The notes: generated by a model not told the origin, from the letters alone. Numbered from the stretch's first letter, positions 43,119-51,956 are shown. The stretch: 64,000 bases of DNA from Alexandriicola marinus (GCF_004000435.1 NZ_RBVZ01000012.1:593-64592); one strand, 5' to 3'. Program-made: numbers and translations.

Positions 43119-43445
43119 TCAGACCCACCGTCGGGGCGGTGGAGGATCGCTGATCGGGCGCAATTCGGTTCGTTGGATCGCGCCGTCTTGCATGACGGCT
43201 TTCAGAAAAGAAGGCTCGTACGCCATGTTCGGCTGAAGCAATAACGCTGCCGGGACAGAACAATCGAGGCCTGGATGGCAGTGGCCAGAGGCCTCGGTCG
43301 ATGGCCCTGCGTCTTCGTGACCATGGTATTCCTGCCCCAACGACGTTTCACCATGATATACCGGCGCCTCTGGCACCCCGAGTACTACAAGGAAAAGGCC
43401 GAAAACGGCCGACAGAATCCATCGGTTCGTCTTCGACCAACGCAT
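43119..43445 (-). CDS. Small exported His-containing protein, unknown function
   Basis: 108 residues: an N-terminal hydrophobic segment (WILSAVFGLFLVVLGV), then a His-rich part (QEYHGHEDAGPSTE, SGHCHPGLDCSVPAALLLQP) with two Cys. The ligand set suggests metal binding, but no family is recognised. Its ATG overlaps the preceding cytochrome stop (TGATG), supporting translation in the long operon. Confidence 0.6.
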   Translation of the reverse strand: MRWSKTNRWILSAVFGLFLVVLGVPEAPVYHGETSLGQEYHGHEDAGPSTEASGHCHPGLDCSVPAALLLQPNMAYEPSFLKAVMQDGAIQRTELRPISDPPPPRRWV

Positions 43446-43903
43446 CAGTTGATCCCGTTGGCCCGCTGCAATTCGCGGACATAGGCGGCCACCATCTTGA
43501 CGTCTCCTTGGGTCAATCCCTCGATCTTAGGCATATTACCGAAATTCCAGTGATGTGCACGGACGCCGTTTTGAGCTGCCAGAACAAAAGCCATGTCCGA
43601 ATGGTGGCTCGGTTCGTAGATCTTGTGCACGAGAGGCGGCGCAACACCGTTGCGACCGGCGGCATTTTCGCCGTGACACTCGGAACATTTTGCCTCGAAT
43701 ATGTTCTTCCCAAGCGCCGCCTGCTGCGATAGTGCGTCAGGCAGCTGGACCTGGACGATCGGATCGCCTTCGGCAATCTCGCTTGTGTCAGGTGGCGTCA
43801 TGGAGTGGCCAACCGCTAAATCTTCGGCTCCAACGAACTGCCAAACGGCAAAACCCCCGCCGATAACAAAAACGGCACCAATCAGCGCAGTTAATTTGTC
43901 CAT
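43445..43903 (-). CDS. Mono-haem c-type cytochrome
   Basis: 152 residues from ATG 43901-43903; the open frame reaches further upstream into the L,D-transpeptidase gene but without family character. Signal/anchor LTALIGAVFVIGGGFAVWQF. Haem site AKCSECHGENAAG. Axial Met likely in GNMPKIEGLTQGDVKMVA. The C-terminus ends VRELQRANGI. It belongs to the run of genes coding for cytochromes and multicopper oxidase. Confidence 0.87.
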   Translation of the reverse strand: MDKLTALIGAVFVIGGGFAVWQFVGAEDLAVGHSMTPPDTSEIAEGDPIVQVQLPDALSQQAALGKNIFEAKCSECHGENAAGRNGVAPPLVHKIYEPSHHSDMAFVLAAQNGVRAHHWNFGNMPKIEGLTQGDVKMVAAYVRELQRANGIN

Positions 43904-43931
43904 GCCTGTATCTTCCGCCTTGCCCGTTGGG

Positions 43932-44492
43932 TCAGATGAGTTTGACTTGAGTGCCGACAGGCGCTCGCTCGTAGACTTCCTCGATCTGTTCGTTGAACAA
44001 ACCGATGCAGCCGTTTGACGACCGGCGGCCGATCTTGCGCGTGTCCTGTGTCCCGTGAATACGGTAGTACTGCCACGACAGGTACAGTGCGCGAGTACCC
44101 AAGGGGTTGTCCGGATCACCCCCCTCGATACGTGCCGGCCATTCCGGATTGCGTTCCCGCATGGAGGGCGTCGGCGCCCAACTGGGGTTTTTGCGTTTTT
44201 CCACCACTTCAGTGTAACCGCGTTTGGTGAGTTCGTCGGTCAGCGGAACGGATGTCGGGTAAATCCGCATCTCGCCGTCCGCTGTCCAGTGCTGTAGCGC
44301 CATCGTCACGGTGTCTGAGATGATGATCCCTTTGCCGAGCGTGTCGAAATGGTCTTGCCAGTCATGAACTCGGAAAGAAGAAATGTTGCGGCGAATGGTT
44401 TCGGCTCGAACCACGCTTGGTGCAACCAAAGCGACAGCCGCATACCCCAACAGGCTTCGTCGATTGATCTTGTTGTTTCGCGATGTCGTCAT
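43932..44492 (-). CDS. L,D-transpeptidase (YkuD domain), copy 4
   Basis: 186 residues with a twin-Arg-like signal (NRRSLLGYAAVALVAPSVV). Active site YRIHGTQDTRKIGRRSSNGC, with the nucleophile Cys in SSNGCIGLF. It carries LSDTVT-type strands and NNKINRR at the start. It differs from copies 1-3, belonging to the short ErfK-like group (GTRALYLSWQYYRIHG). First gene of the minus-strand run 44492 to 38912. Confidence 0.88.
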   Translation of the reverse strand: MTTSRNNKINRRSLLGYAAVALVAPSVVRAETIRRNISSFRVHDWQDHFDTLGKGIIISDTVTMALQHWTADGEMRIYPTSVPLTDELTKRGYTEVVEKRKNPSWAPTPSMRERNPEWPARIEGGDPDNPLGTRALYLSWQYYRIHGTQDTRKIGRRSSNGCIGLFNEQIEEVYERAPVGTQVKLI

Positions 44493-44571
44493 GACACACT
44501 CCTAGCCTACGGTTTGTACATGTCTTTTACGGGAGACCCGGCATCAGGCAACCTGACAAGGCCGCGAGAAG

Positions 44572-44619
44572 TGTATCCATTTGTATCCTTGACCTTACCC
44601 TGCTGGAGGGTCGCAAATG
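44572..44619 (+). promoter_or_regulatory. Combined response-regulator box and CueR-type promoter
   Basis: TGTATCCATTTGTATCC (44572-44588) has two TGTATCC half-sites ten bases apart. It abuts TTGACC (44589-44594), a 19-base spacer TTACCCTGCTGGAGGGTCG and CAAATG, a CueR-type promoter for 44648. The minus-strand gene at 44492 reads away from the same region, so both systems may meet here. Confidence 0.65.
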
Positions 44620-44647
44620 ACGCCAGGAACGAGACAAAGAGGGTGTC

Positions 44648-44950
44648 ATGGACGACGAAAATCCCAAGAATAAGCCGATTACAGACAGGCTCATGCATTA
44701 CGGAATGATGGCGTGTTGCATTGTGATGCTGTTGCCCGTGATCGGTTTTTTTCTCGCTGGCGGAACGCTTGCGGGTATGTGGGGCAATGCATCGGCTTTC
44801 GCCCCGCTCCTGTTGTGCGTTGGAGCGCATCTTGTGATGCATAGATTCATGGGGAAATCGTGCCATTCCGACAAGGCAAACGATACTATCGAGGAAGCGC
44901 CCGAGCCCATAAGTTCCGTGATTCCTAGCGTCGCCCGCAACAGGCAGTGA
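44648..44950 (+). CDS. DUF2933-type small membrane protein
   Basis: 100 residues; two hydrophobic segments (GMMACCIVMLLPVIGFFLAG and ASAFAPLLLCVGAHLVMHRF) with CC, His and Met residues in or near them. The pattern fits DUF2933-like proteins often seen with copper genes. CueR-type promoter directly upstream. Function unknown; a metal-binding membrane peptide is plausible. Confidence 0.65.
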   Translation: MDDENPKNKPITDRLMHYGMMACCIVMLLPVIGFFLAGGTLAGMWGNASAFAPLLLCVGAHLVMHRFMGKSCHSDKANDTIEEAPEPISSVIPSVARNRQ

Positions 44951-44951
44951 T

Positions 44952-45176
44952 GTGCGAGGGAAAGCAAAGGTATTCGTATTGCTGTTGATGGTTACATTAC
45001 TTGGAGGTTGCGCGGGAAGCCTTGCAGACTGCCTAGATCTGAAGGCTATCGTGTCCACGAAGCAAGCGTCAGACCTTCTGCCGGATGGGTGTCGAACCCT
45101 TTCATCTTCTGCGACTGGCGTTGCGCGAATTGTCTGTGCGGACGGTCGTCAGGGTTTTGCCACAGGTGGACTTTGA
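44952..45176 (+). CDS. Small lipoprotein, unknown function
   Basis: 74 residues from GTG 44952, two bases after the DUF2933 stop. Lipobox LGGC (VLLLMVTLLGGCAGSL). The mature part has four further Cys and no recognised domain (LKAIVSTKQASDLLPDG, IVCADGRQGF). Cotranscription with 44648 is likely, which would place a third lipoprotein under copper control. Confidence 0.6.
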   Translation: MRGKAKVFVLLLMVTLLGGCAGSLADCLDLKAIVSTKQASDLLPDGCRTLSSSATGVARIVCADGRQGFATGGL

Positions 45177-45233
45177 CGCAATTTCCGCCGTCCTGGCGAA
45201 ATCTGCGGAAAATATGGGAAGGAAGCAGGTATC

Positions 45234-47363
45234 TTGATCGATTGCCTTTTGATCCTGCGACGGGTTTTGCTTATTCCCTTCGTGCTCCTGGCCGTTGTCT
45301 CTGGAAGTGTCGCGGCAGCAACCTCTGCTGAATACCAGAGCGCGCCACTCACCGCGCATCTCATTAGTGTACAGGACGGCGTTCCCGAGAACACACAGAC
45401 TCTGTCAGCCGGGCTTCACCTTCAACTGAACGAAAACTGGAAGACCTATTGGCGGTCGGCGGGCGAGGTGGGAATACCGCCTTCGGTCGAATGGAGCGGT
45501 TCCGAAAACGTCGCAGATGTCGAATTCATGTGGCCCGCCCCGACGCGCTTCACCGCCTTCGGCATCGAAAATTTTGGTTATGCGGGTGAAGTCGTCTTTC
45601 CGCTGCGCATAACGCTCAAAGATCCCGGCGCACCTGTGACTCTTTCCGCGCAGGTCAAACTGCTGGTGTGCTCCAATGTCTGTGTCCCGGAAGAGTTTGA
45701 CCTGTCACTTCGCCTCGGACGGGGCAACGTCATCGACAGCACTTCGGCTGGGCTGATCGGTACGTTTTCCGAGCGCGTCCCCGAAGGGGCCAAGACGAGC
45801 GGCGTCAGCGAGGCAAATGCCTTCATCGACGAAGACCTCACGGAGTTGATCGTCAGCCTTCGCGTCGATGAACCACTCCAGTCGCCGGATGTGTTTCCCG
45901 AACTGGGTATGGGTGTTGCGCTTGGCAAACCCGATATCCGTTTGGGAGAAGAGGATCGTTTGCTTTGGGCGCGCTTGCCGATCCTCTCGTCGAATACGGA
46001 TGTGACAGTGGCTCCGTCGATTACCGTCACCGACGGCGAGAACCGGGCCTTCACGATCATCGCGGATCGCGTGGCGCAAGGAATAGCACCACCCTTTGAA
46101 CTGGCCGCCACGACACCGGACATGATGGAACTGATCTGGATTGCCGCGATCGCGCTGCTGGGCGGATTGATCCTGAATGTGATGCCCTGCGTGCTGCCGG
46201 TGCTGTCCATCAAGGTGTCGTCTGTGCTCAAACACACCGATCACGACACAACCCGTGTCCGGTTCGGTTTCGTCGCTGCCAGCGCCGGCATCATGACGTT
46301 CATGTGGGGTCTGGCGCTCGTCCTCTGGGCGCTCCAGACGGCAGGCCTCAGCGTCGGGTGGGGTTTGCAGTTTCAAAGCCCGCTGTTTCTTGCGGCGATG
46401 ATCGCTGTCCTGCTCGTCTTTTCGGCAAATCTGTTCGGAGCGTTCGAGTTCGCCCTTCCACACGGCATGCAGACGCGGCTTGCAGGGGCCGGAGGACGCA
46501 ACGGGTATTCCGCCGACTTTTTCACTGGCATGTTCGGTGCCGTCATGGCGACGCCTTGTTCGGCACCGTTCCTCGGCACCGCGGTGGCCTTTGCTTTGGC
46601 CGGGCGTGGCGTGGACATCCTCATCGTCTTTACGAGCCTCGGGCTCGGCCTCGCCCTGCCCTATCTCGTCATCGCCGCGTTCCCGCGTCTGGTCGCATTC
46701 ATGCCCAAGCCTGGTCGATGGATGCTGATCATCAAAAGCGTCATGGGGGTTTTGTTGCTTGCAACCGCCGTGTGGCTGTTCTGGGTGCTCGACGGTGTCG
46801 CCGGGCTTGCGTCTGTCATCGCGGTCGCGGCGTTGTCCGGTCTCGCCGTTCTGATACTATCTCTCCCGAATGTGCAGTCCCAATTCAGGTGGTCTATTGC
46901 CATAGCCAGCCTTGTCCTGGCCATTGCCGCAGGTCCTCTCTTGCAGCAATCAGCACCTGCGCGTTCGACGCCGCAGTTGGCAATGGCTTGGATCGCATTT
47001 GATCGTTCGGAAATAGCGAAACGCGTGTCCGCAGGAGAGGTCGTTTTTGTCGATGTGACCGCTGACTGGTGTCTGACTTGCAAAGCGAACAAGACACTTA
47101 TCATCGATCGGGAGCCAGTCCGGAGCGCGCTTGAAGCGCCTGGAGTCACGGCGATGCAGGCAGATTGGACACGCCCGGACACGCGCATTTCCCGCTACCT
47201 TGAGAGTTTCGGCAGATACGGCATCCCCTTCAATGCCGTCTACGGACCATCGGCACCGAACGGCATTGTGCTGTCCGAATTGCTAAAAACCGAGGACGTG
47301 ATGAACGCCTTGGCGCAAGCCAGTGGTCGGGATGTTTCCGCAAAGGTTGCCGGACAGGAGTGA
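45234..47363 (+). CDS. dsbD: Thiol-disulfide interchange protein DsbD/ScsB
   Basis: 709 residues. An N-terminal periplasmic domain with VCSNVCVPEEF (CxxxC), a membrane domain of eight segments with MPCVLPVLSIKV and ATPCSAPFLGTAV, and a C-terminal thioredoxin with DWCLTCKANK. It moves reducing power from cytoplasmic thioredoxin to periplasmic proteins. The large N-terminal part is like ScsB, linked to copper tolerance. The start is TTG 45234 after GGAAGGA. Confidence 0.9.
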   Translation: MIDCLLILRRVLLIPFVLLAVVSGSVAAATSAEYQSAPLTAHLISVQDGVPENTQTLSAGLHLQLNENWKTYWRSAGEVGIPPSVEWSGSENVADVEFMWPAPTRFTAFGIENFGYAGEVVFPLRITLKDPGAPVTLSAQVKLLVCSNVCVPEEFDLSLRLGRGNVIDSTSAGLIGTFSERVPEGAKTSGVSEANAFIDEDLTELIVSLRVDEPLQSPDVFPELGMGVALGKPDIRLGEEDRLLWARLPILSSNTDVTVAPSITVTDGENRAFTIIADRVAQGIAPPFELAATTPDMMELIWIAAIALLGGLILNVMPCVLPVLSIKVSSVLKHTDHDTTRVRFGFVAASAGIMTFMWGLALVLWALQTAGLSVGWGLQFQSPLFLAAMIAVLLVFSANLFGAFEFALPHGMQTRLAGAGGRNGYSADFFTGMFGAVMATPCSAPFLGTAVAFALAGRGVDILIVFTSLGLGLALPYLVIAAFPRLVAFMPKPGRWMLIIKSVMGVLLLATAVWLFWVLDGVAGLASVIAVAALSGLAVLILSLPNVQSQFRWSIAIASLVLAIAAGPLLQQSAPARSTPQLAMAWIAFDRSEIAKRVSAGEVVFVDVTADWCLTCKANKTLIIDREPVRSALEAPGVTAMQADWTRPDTRISRYLESFGRYGIPFNAVYGPSAPNGIVLSELLKTEDVMNALAQASGRDVSAKVAGQE

Positions 47364-47364
47364 C

Positions 47365-47388
47365 CTGCTCGACCGGGACACCGAGCAG
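47365..47388. terminator. Hairpin between dsbD and ccmI
   Basis: CTGCTCG and CGAGCAG form a 7-bp stem with a 10-base loop in the 28-base gap between two convergent genes. Probably a shared weak terminator. Confidence 0.45.
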
Positions 47389-47391
47389 TAG

Positions 47392-48543
47392 TCAGCCGCC
47401 GAGCCGCTCAAGCGCGGCACGGACCGCCGCACGCCGAGGATCACTGGCGGGCTGCTGCTCCAACAGCGCTTCAGCCTTGCGGTAGGCCTCAACGGCGCGA
47501 TCGGGCTCCTGAAGGACGGTATAGGCATTTGCCAGCCGCATCCAACCATCCAGATCGTCCGGTTCATCCTCAAGACGCTCGGCCAGCCGCGAGACCATCG
47601 ATCGGATGAACTCCGCGCGATCCGCGTCATTCATCTCCGACGCCGCCGCGACATCTGCGGCACTCGGGCCTGGTTGCGACGTCGGCCCGCTGGGTAGATT
47701 GACGACCGGAAGGTCAGCTGCCGCTGCAATCCGGTTGATCTGCGCTGCATAGGTCTCCATCCAGGGAACGTAAGCCTCTTCCTGATTCAGTCGTGAAACA
47801 AGCAGATCGTAGGCCTTACGCGTCTCTTCTTGCTGAAAGTAATACAGAGACTCGAAGTAGGTTGCCGCAGGATTGGATGGGTCAAGGTCCAAAGCGCGAT
47901 CAATGGCCAATTTCGCCCGTGGAATAACAACGCCGTCATTGGCAACCGCGACAGCCTCTGCCAGCATGGAGAATGTCGCGGAGGTGGCATCCTCCCGTTC
48001 GGCAACGACTTCGAAGGCTTCGACGGCATCGGCTGCTCTGCCCATGCGCTGATAGGTCTGGCCCAACAGCATCCACCCTTCGCTAGGGCCGCCGGTCGGA
48101 TCGGATACAAGCCTTTCGCGAAGTTGTATTGCCAGCGCCGTCACTTCATCAGTCTGTGCCCGCTCCTCTGCACGGGCAGCGAAGGCCATTGAAGGAACCT
48201 CCGGCGATCCCATCGTCAGATAGTAGCCCGCGGCAATAACCGGCGCGAGGACCGCCGCGACAACGAGAGTGACTCTGCCACCATTACGGGATGATCCGGC
48301 TTTTTCTTCCGAATTGCGGGTCGTCGCGAGGATCCGTTTCTTGATCTCGAGTCTGGCCGCTTGAGCTTCCTGTTCAGAAATCAAACCGCGGTCCATGTCT
48401 CGTTGGATTTCCCGCATCTGATCGGCGAGGATCGCCGGTACCGCATCCCCTCTGGTGAGAGTGTTCGATTTGGACAGCAGCAGCGGGTAGAGGACAATTC
48501 CGATTGCGACCAGCGTCAAAAGAACGAAAATACCCCAGATCAT
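47392..48543 (-). CDS. ccmI: Cytochrome c biogenesis factor CcmI
   Basis: 383 residues. Two N-terminal membrane segments (FVLLTLVAIGIVLYPLLL and VTLVVAAVLAPVIAAGYYL) separated by a coiled loop with EIQRDMDRGLISEQEAQAAR, then TPR-like repeats (EGWMLLGQTYQRMGRAADAV, DGWMRLANAYTVLQEPDRAV). CcmI escorts apocytochrome c to CcmF/H. Last gene of the operon RR-HK-SHOCT-ccmF-ccmG-ccmH-ccmI; its ATG overlaps the ccmH stop. Confidence 0.9.
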   Translation of the reverse strand: MIWGIFVLLTLVAIGIVLYPLLLSKSNTLTRGDAVPAILADQMREIQRDMDRGLISEQEAQAARLEIKKRILATTRNSEEKAGSSRNGGRVTLVVAAVLAPVIAAGYYLTMGSPEVPSMAFAARAEERAQTDEVTALAIQLRERLVSDPTGGPSEGWMLLGQTYQRMGRAADAVEAFEVVAEREDATSATFSMLAEAVAVANDGVVIPRAKLAIDRALDLDPSNPAATYFESLYYFQQEETRKAYDLLVSRLNQEEAYVPWMETYAAQINRIAAAADLPVVNLPSGPTSQPGPSAADVAAASEMNDADRAEFIRSMVSRLAERLEDEPDDLDGWMRLANAYTVLQEPDRAVEAYRKAEALLEQQPASDPRRAAVRAALERLGG

Positions 48544-49013
48544 GACGCATCCCTCGCTTCGTTTTGCCTGAGAATTTCGGACACGGTGTTCTCATCCTCC
48601 GAGCCCAAGTCTTCAAATGCCTCTTGCTTTCGCCGACTCATCAGTAGCCCGCCACCAACGAAAACCCCGATCAGAACGAAAGCGATCGGAGCGAACCAAA
48701 GCGCGTAGGTCGCAGGCTCCAGAGGCGGTTTCAGCAGCACGTAATCCCCGTACCGCGCCCGTATGTATTCGATCACCTCCGCGTCGCTGTCTCCAACGAC
48801 CAGGCGCTCGCGTACGAGCAGACGCAAGTCCCGCGCCACACCCGCGTTCGAACTGTCGATGTCCTGGTTCTGACAGACGACGCATCGTAGATCCTTGGAA
48901 ATCTCCCGCGCACGCTGTTCCAATACCGGGTCGGTCAGCATTTCGTCTGGTTCGACCGCATTGGCGGCAAAGGGAAAGAGCCCGATGCAAAACGCGAAAA
49001 TCAACTGTCTCAT
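48540..49013 (-). CDS. ccmH: Cytochrome c maturation protein CcmH
   Basis: 157 residues from ATG 49011-49013: signal peptide (LIFAFCIGLFPFAANA), the thioredox motif LRCVVCQNQDI, one membrane segment (YALWFAPIAFVLIGVFVG). It reduces the CxxCH disulfide of apocytochrome c before haem attachment. The upstream part of the open frame lies in ccmG and is not coding. Overlaps ccmG and ccmI by four bases each. Confidence 0.92.
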   Translation of the reverse strand: MRQLIFAFCIGLFPFAANAVEPDEMLTDPVLEQRAREISKDLRCVVCQNQDIDSSNAGVARDLRLLVRERLVVGDSDAEVIEYIRARYGDYVLLKPPLEPATYALWFAPIAFVLIGVFVGGGLLMSRRKQEAFEDLGSEDENTVSEILRQNEARDAS

Positions 49014-49576
49014 GATGCTGCTCCCTTTGGCAGTGCGCCTGCCTGCTTCAGGGCTTGCGTGAACCGTTCGACGGCGTCCGGACCCACGACCGGCCCGACA
49101 TAGCGAAACAGAACAGTACCATCGCCATCGACGATGAAGGTTTCCGGCACGCCTGAAAGGCCCCATTCGATCCCTGTCCGGCCTGAAAGGTCGGACCCGA
49201 TCCGTTCGTAGGGATTGCCGAGGTCATTGAGCCACTTCACGGCATCTTCTGGTTTGTCTTTGTAGTTGATGCCGAACAACCGCATGCCCTCGCGTTCGAC
49301 AAAGCGTGTCAACACGGCATGTTCCGCGCGGCAGGGCACGCACCAGGACGCAAAGACATTGACCACGACCGGTCGTTCGTTGCCTACAAGATCGCTTCGG
49401 GCCAGGCCGGGTGTCTCCAACCCCGGCACGGGATCGAGGTCGAACGCCGGGGCCGGTTGCGAGATCAGGACGGAAGGGATCTCGTTGGGATCCCGGTCGG
49501 GATTGAGCCCCCAGAGAAAAAAACCCCCGAATATGACCGCCGCAATAAACGGCAGCCCGGCAATGAGACGTTTCAT
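49010..49576 (-). CDS. ccmG: Thiol-disulfide oxidoreductase CcmG/DsbE
   Basis: 188 residues with an N-terminal anchor (LPFIAAVIFGGFFLWGL), the thioredoxin motif FASWCVPCRAEH and the family loop SGVPETFIVDGDGTV. It keeps CcmH or apocytochrome reduced and is fed by CcdA or DsbD, both in this window. Lies nine bases after ccmF. Confidence 0.92.
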   Translation of the reverse strand: MKRLIAGLPFIAAVIFGGFFLWGLNPDRDPNEIPSVLISQPAPAFDLDPVPGLETPGLARSDLVGNERPVVVNVFASWCVPCRAEHAVLTRFVEREGMRLFGINYKDKPEDAVKWLNDLGNPYERIGSDLSGRTGIEWGLSGVPETFIVDGDGTVLFRYVGPVVGPDAVERFTQALKQAGALPKGAAS

Positions 49577-49584
49577 CTTCTCTC

Positions 49585-51585
49585 CTACTCGGCAGGAACA
49601 GCATCGCTGGCTGGCTGTTTGGCGCGGCGCGGCGCCCCGACCCTCAAACGGCGATCCGACAAAGACAAACAGCCACCGATCACCAGCAGGATCGAGCCGA
49701 TCCAGATCAGGTTGACGAGCGGTTCATAGAGGATCCGAAGGGTCCATGCTCCGGCGTTGTTCACTTGATCGGAGGCTGGCGTTGCAATCGACGTATAGAG
49801 ATCACCCGCCAATGTAGAGCGGATGGCCGACTCCGTCGTCTGGCTTTCCGCGACCGGGTAATACCGGCGTTCTGGGAAAAGCGTCGTGACCAGCTCGCCA
49901 TCCCGACGGACCACAAGGGTGCCGCGATCCGCGATGTAGTTCGGCCCTTGAACCTGTGTGGCCCCTTCGAAGGTGATGTCGAACCCCGCGATCGTGACTT
50001 CGGTCCCGGGGGCGGCAAAGACGATCTCCTCACTCTTCCATCCGGTCGAGCCGATCATCCCCATCATCAACACAGCGACGCCGGCATGGGCGAGTGTCAT
50101 ACCGTGAGAGGCGCGTGGCAGATTGCGCGCGCGTCTCGCGCTCTCTGCAAGGGGAACCTCGAACAGGCGGATGCGTAGCGCCCATTCCCGTAGGGTTGCA
50201 AAAAGCAGCCACGCTGCGCCAAGGATGGCAAGATAGGCCATGATCGGCCCACCGTTCAGAAGATACCATGCGGCCAAAACTGCGATGAACGCCAGAACGA
50301 CCACGAACCGAATGCGATCGAGCAACCCGGCGATATCAGCCCGCTTCCACGACAGGAATGGACCAAGACCCATGAACACGACCAGCGCCAGCATCATCGG
50401 AATGAAAGCCGCATTGAAGAAAGGTGGACCCACCGAGATCTTGTCCCCCGTGATAGCCTCGAGGATCAGCGGATAAAGCGTCCCGAACAGGACCGTTCCC
50501 GTAGCGGCGGCCAGAATGAGGTTGTTCACGAGCAGCCCGGCCTCGCGGCTGATCGGGCGAAACAGACCACCCGGCTCCATTTCGGGCGCCCGCCAGGCGT
50601 AGAGCGCCAGCGACCCACCGATGGACACGGCCAGCAGACCCAGAATGTAAAGCCCGCGCTCTGGATCGACGGCGAAGGCATGCACGGATGTAAGCAGGCC
50701 TGACCGGACGATGAACGTCCCGAGCAGCGAAAGCGAGAAAGTCAGGATGGCAAGTAGGATGGTCCAGCTTTTGAACGCGTCGCGCTTTTCGGTGACGATG
50801 GCGGAATGCAGCAGCGCCGTGCCCAGAAGCCAGGGCATGAAGCTCACGTTCTCGACCGGGTCCCAGAACCACCAGCCGCCCCAGCCCAGTTCATAATAGG
50901 CCCACCACGATCCAAGAGCGATACCTGCCGTAAGGCTGACCCACGCGGCCAATGTCCACGGGCGGACCCATCTGGCCCAGGCCGGATCGACGCGCCCTTC
51001 CAGAAGAGCCGCAACGGCAAAGGAAAACACGATGGAGAAGCCGACATACCCGAAATACAAGAGCGGCGGGTGCATGGCGAGACCCATGTCCTGAAGCAAC
51101 GGGTTGAGGTCATTGCCGTCGAGCGGCGGCGGAAACACCCGCTCGAAGGGGTTCGACGTCAGCAGCAGGAAGGACAGGAAGCCGACGCTGATCCACGCCT
51201 GCACCGACAAGGTGCGCGCCTTGGTCTCGGCGGGGATGTTCGATCCGAACCAGGCGACGCCCGCGCCGAACACCGCGAGTATCAGGATCCAGAGCAGCAG
51301 CGAACCCTCATGGCTGCCCCAGGTCCCGGCCACCTTGTAGAGCATTGGCTTGAGCGAATGGGAGTTCTCGACGACGTTCCTGACGGTAAAATCGCTGACG
51401 ATGAAAGCCTGCATCAGCGCTGCGAAGGCGATGGCCACAAACAGCACTTGTCCTATTGCCGTCGCCTGGGCGGATTTCATCCAGACGGCATTTCTACGCG
51501 ACGCACCTGCAATCGGTAGAACACTCTGAACAAGCGCAAGCGCCAGTGCGAGGGCCAGTGCGAAGTGACCAATTTCCGGGACCAT
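49585..51585 (-). CDS. ccmF: Haem lyase subunit CcmF
   Basis: 666 residues, about 15 membrane segments. The haem-handling WWD-type motif is present (ELGWGGWWFWDPVENVSFMP) with AGTWGSHEGSLLLWILIL near the N-terminus. It joins haem to apocytochrome c with CcmH. The haem-export genes ccmABCDE are not in the window, so these must come from the main chromosome, or are lost. Confidence 0.92.
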   Translation of the reverse strand: MVPEIGHFALALALALALVQSVLPIAGASRRNAVWMKSAQATAIGQVLFVAIAFAALMQAFIVSDFTVRNVVENSHSLKPMLYKVAGTWGSHEGSLLLWILILAVFGAGVAWFGSNIPAETKARTLSVQAWISVGFLSFLLLTSNPFERVFPPPLDGNDLNPLLQDMGLAMHPPLLYFGYVGFSIVFSFAVAALLEGRVDPAWARWVRPWTLAAWVSLTAGIALGSWWAYYELGWGGWWFWDPVENVSFMPWLLGTALLHSAIVTEKRDAFKSWTILLAILTFSLSLLGTFIVRSGLLTSVHAFAVDPERGLYILGLLAVSIGGSLALYAWRAPEMEPGGLFRPISREAGLLVNNLILAAATGTVLFGTLYPLILEAITGDKISVGPPFFNAAFIPMMLALVVFMGLGPFLSWKRADIAGLLDRIRFVVVLAFIAVLAAWYLLNGGPIMAYLAILGAAWLLFATLREWALRIRLFEVPLAESARRARNLPRASHGMTLAHAGVAVLMMGMIGSTGWKSEEIVFAAPGTEVTIAGFDITFEGATQVQGPNYIADRGTLVVRRDGELVTTLFPERRYYPVAESQTTESAIRSTLAGDLYTSIATPASDQVNNAGAWTLRILYEPLVNLIWIGSILLVIGGCLSLSDRRLRVGAPRRAKQPASDAVPAE

Positions 51586-51650
51586 GGCGTTCTTTCCTAT
51601 TCAGCGTCGGTGGGCGTCGCGTCGGACGGCTTTGGCGTCCGCGGCGGGGT

Positions 51651-51956
51651 CTATTCGTCGAGCGTTGCTTTGCGGCGACGGAACTCTTCTTCGTCGATTT
51701 CCCCATTTGCAAAGCGGCGCCTGAGCGCTTCCTGCGCGTCCGAGTCCGGGGGACGGGTGCCATTGTCCCGCAGCCTGAACACCAGAAACACCACCAATGC
51801 GATCAGCGCACCCCAGAAGGCGAGCATCATGAAGCCGCCCATAAAGCCATAGCCACTGCCCCACATGTGCCCCGTCCAGGAGCCTGGTCCATCAGCCTGC
51901 GCCATGCTGGCGGGCAAGCTGGCCAGCAACGGCAGGATCAACGCGTTCAGTTTCAT
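51651..51956 (-). CDS. SHOCT-domain membrane protein
   Basis: 101 residues: signal peptide (LILPLLASLPASMAQA), a Gly/Met/aromatic segment (GSGYGFMGGFMM), one membrane helix (FWGALIALVVFLVFRL) and a C-terminal SHOCT motif (ALRRRFANGEIDEEEFRRR). Similar proteins often accompany copper genes. The first 65 bases overlap the end of the histidine kinase gene, an unusually long overlap for the region. Confidence 0.8.
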   Translation of the reverse strand: MKLNALILPLLASLPASMAQADGPGSWTGHMWGSGYGFMGGFMMLAFWGALIALVVFLVFRLRDNGTRPPDSDAQEALRRRFANGEIDEEEFRRRKATLDE

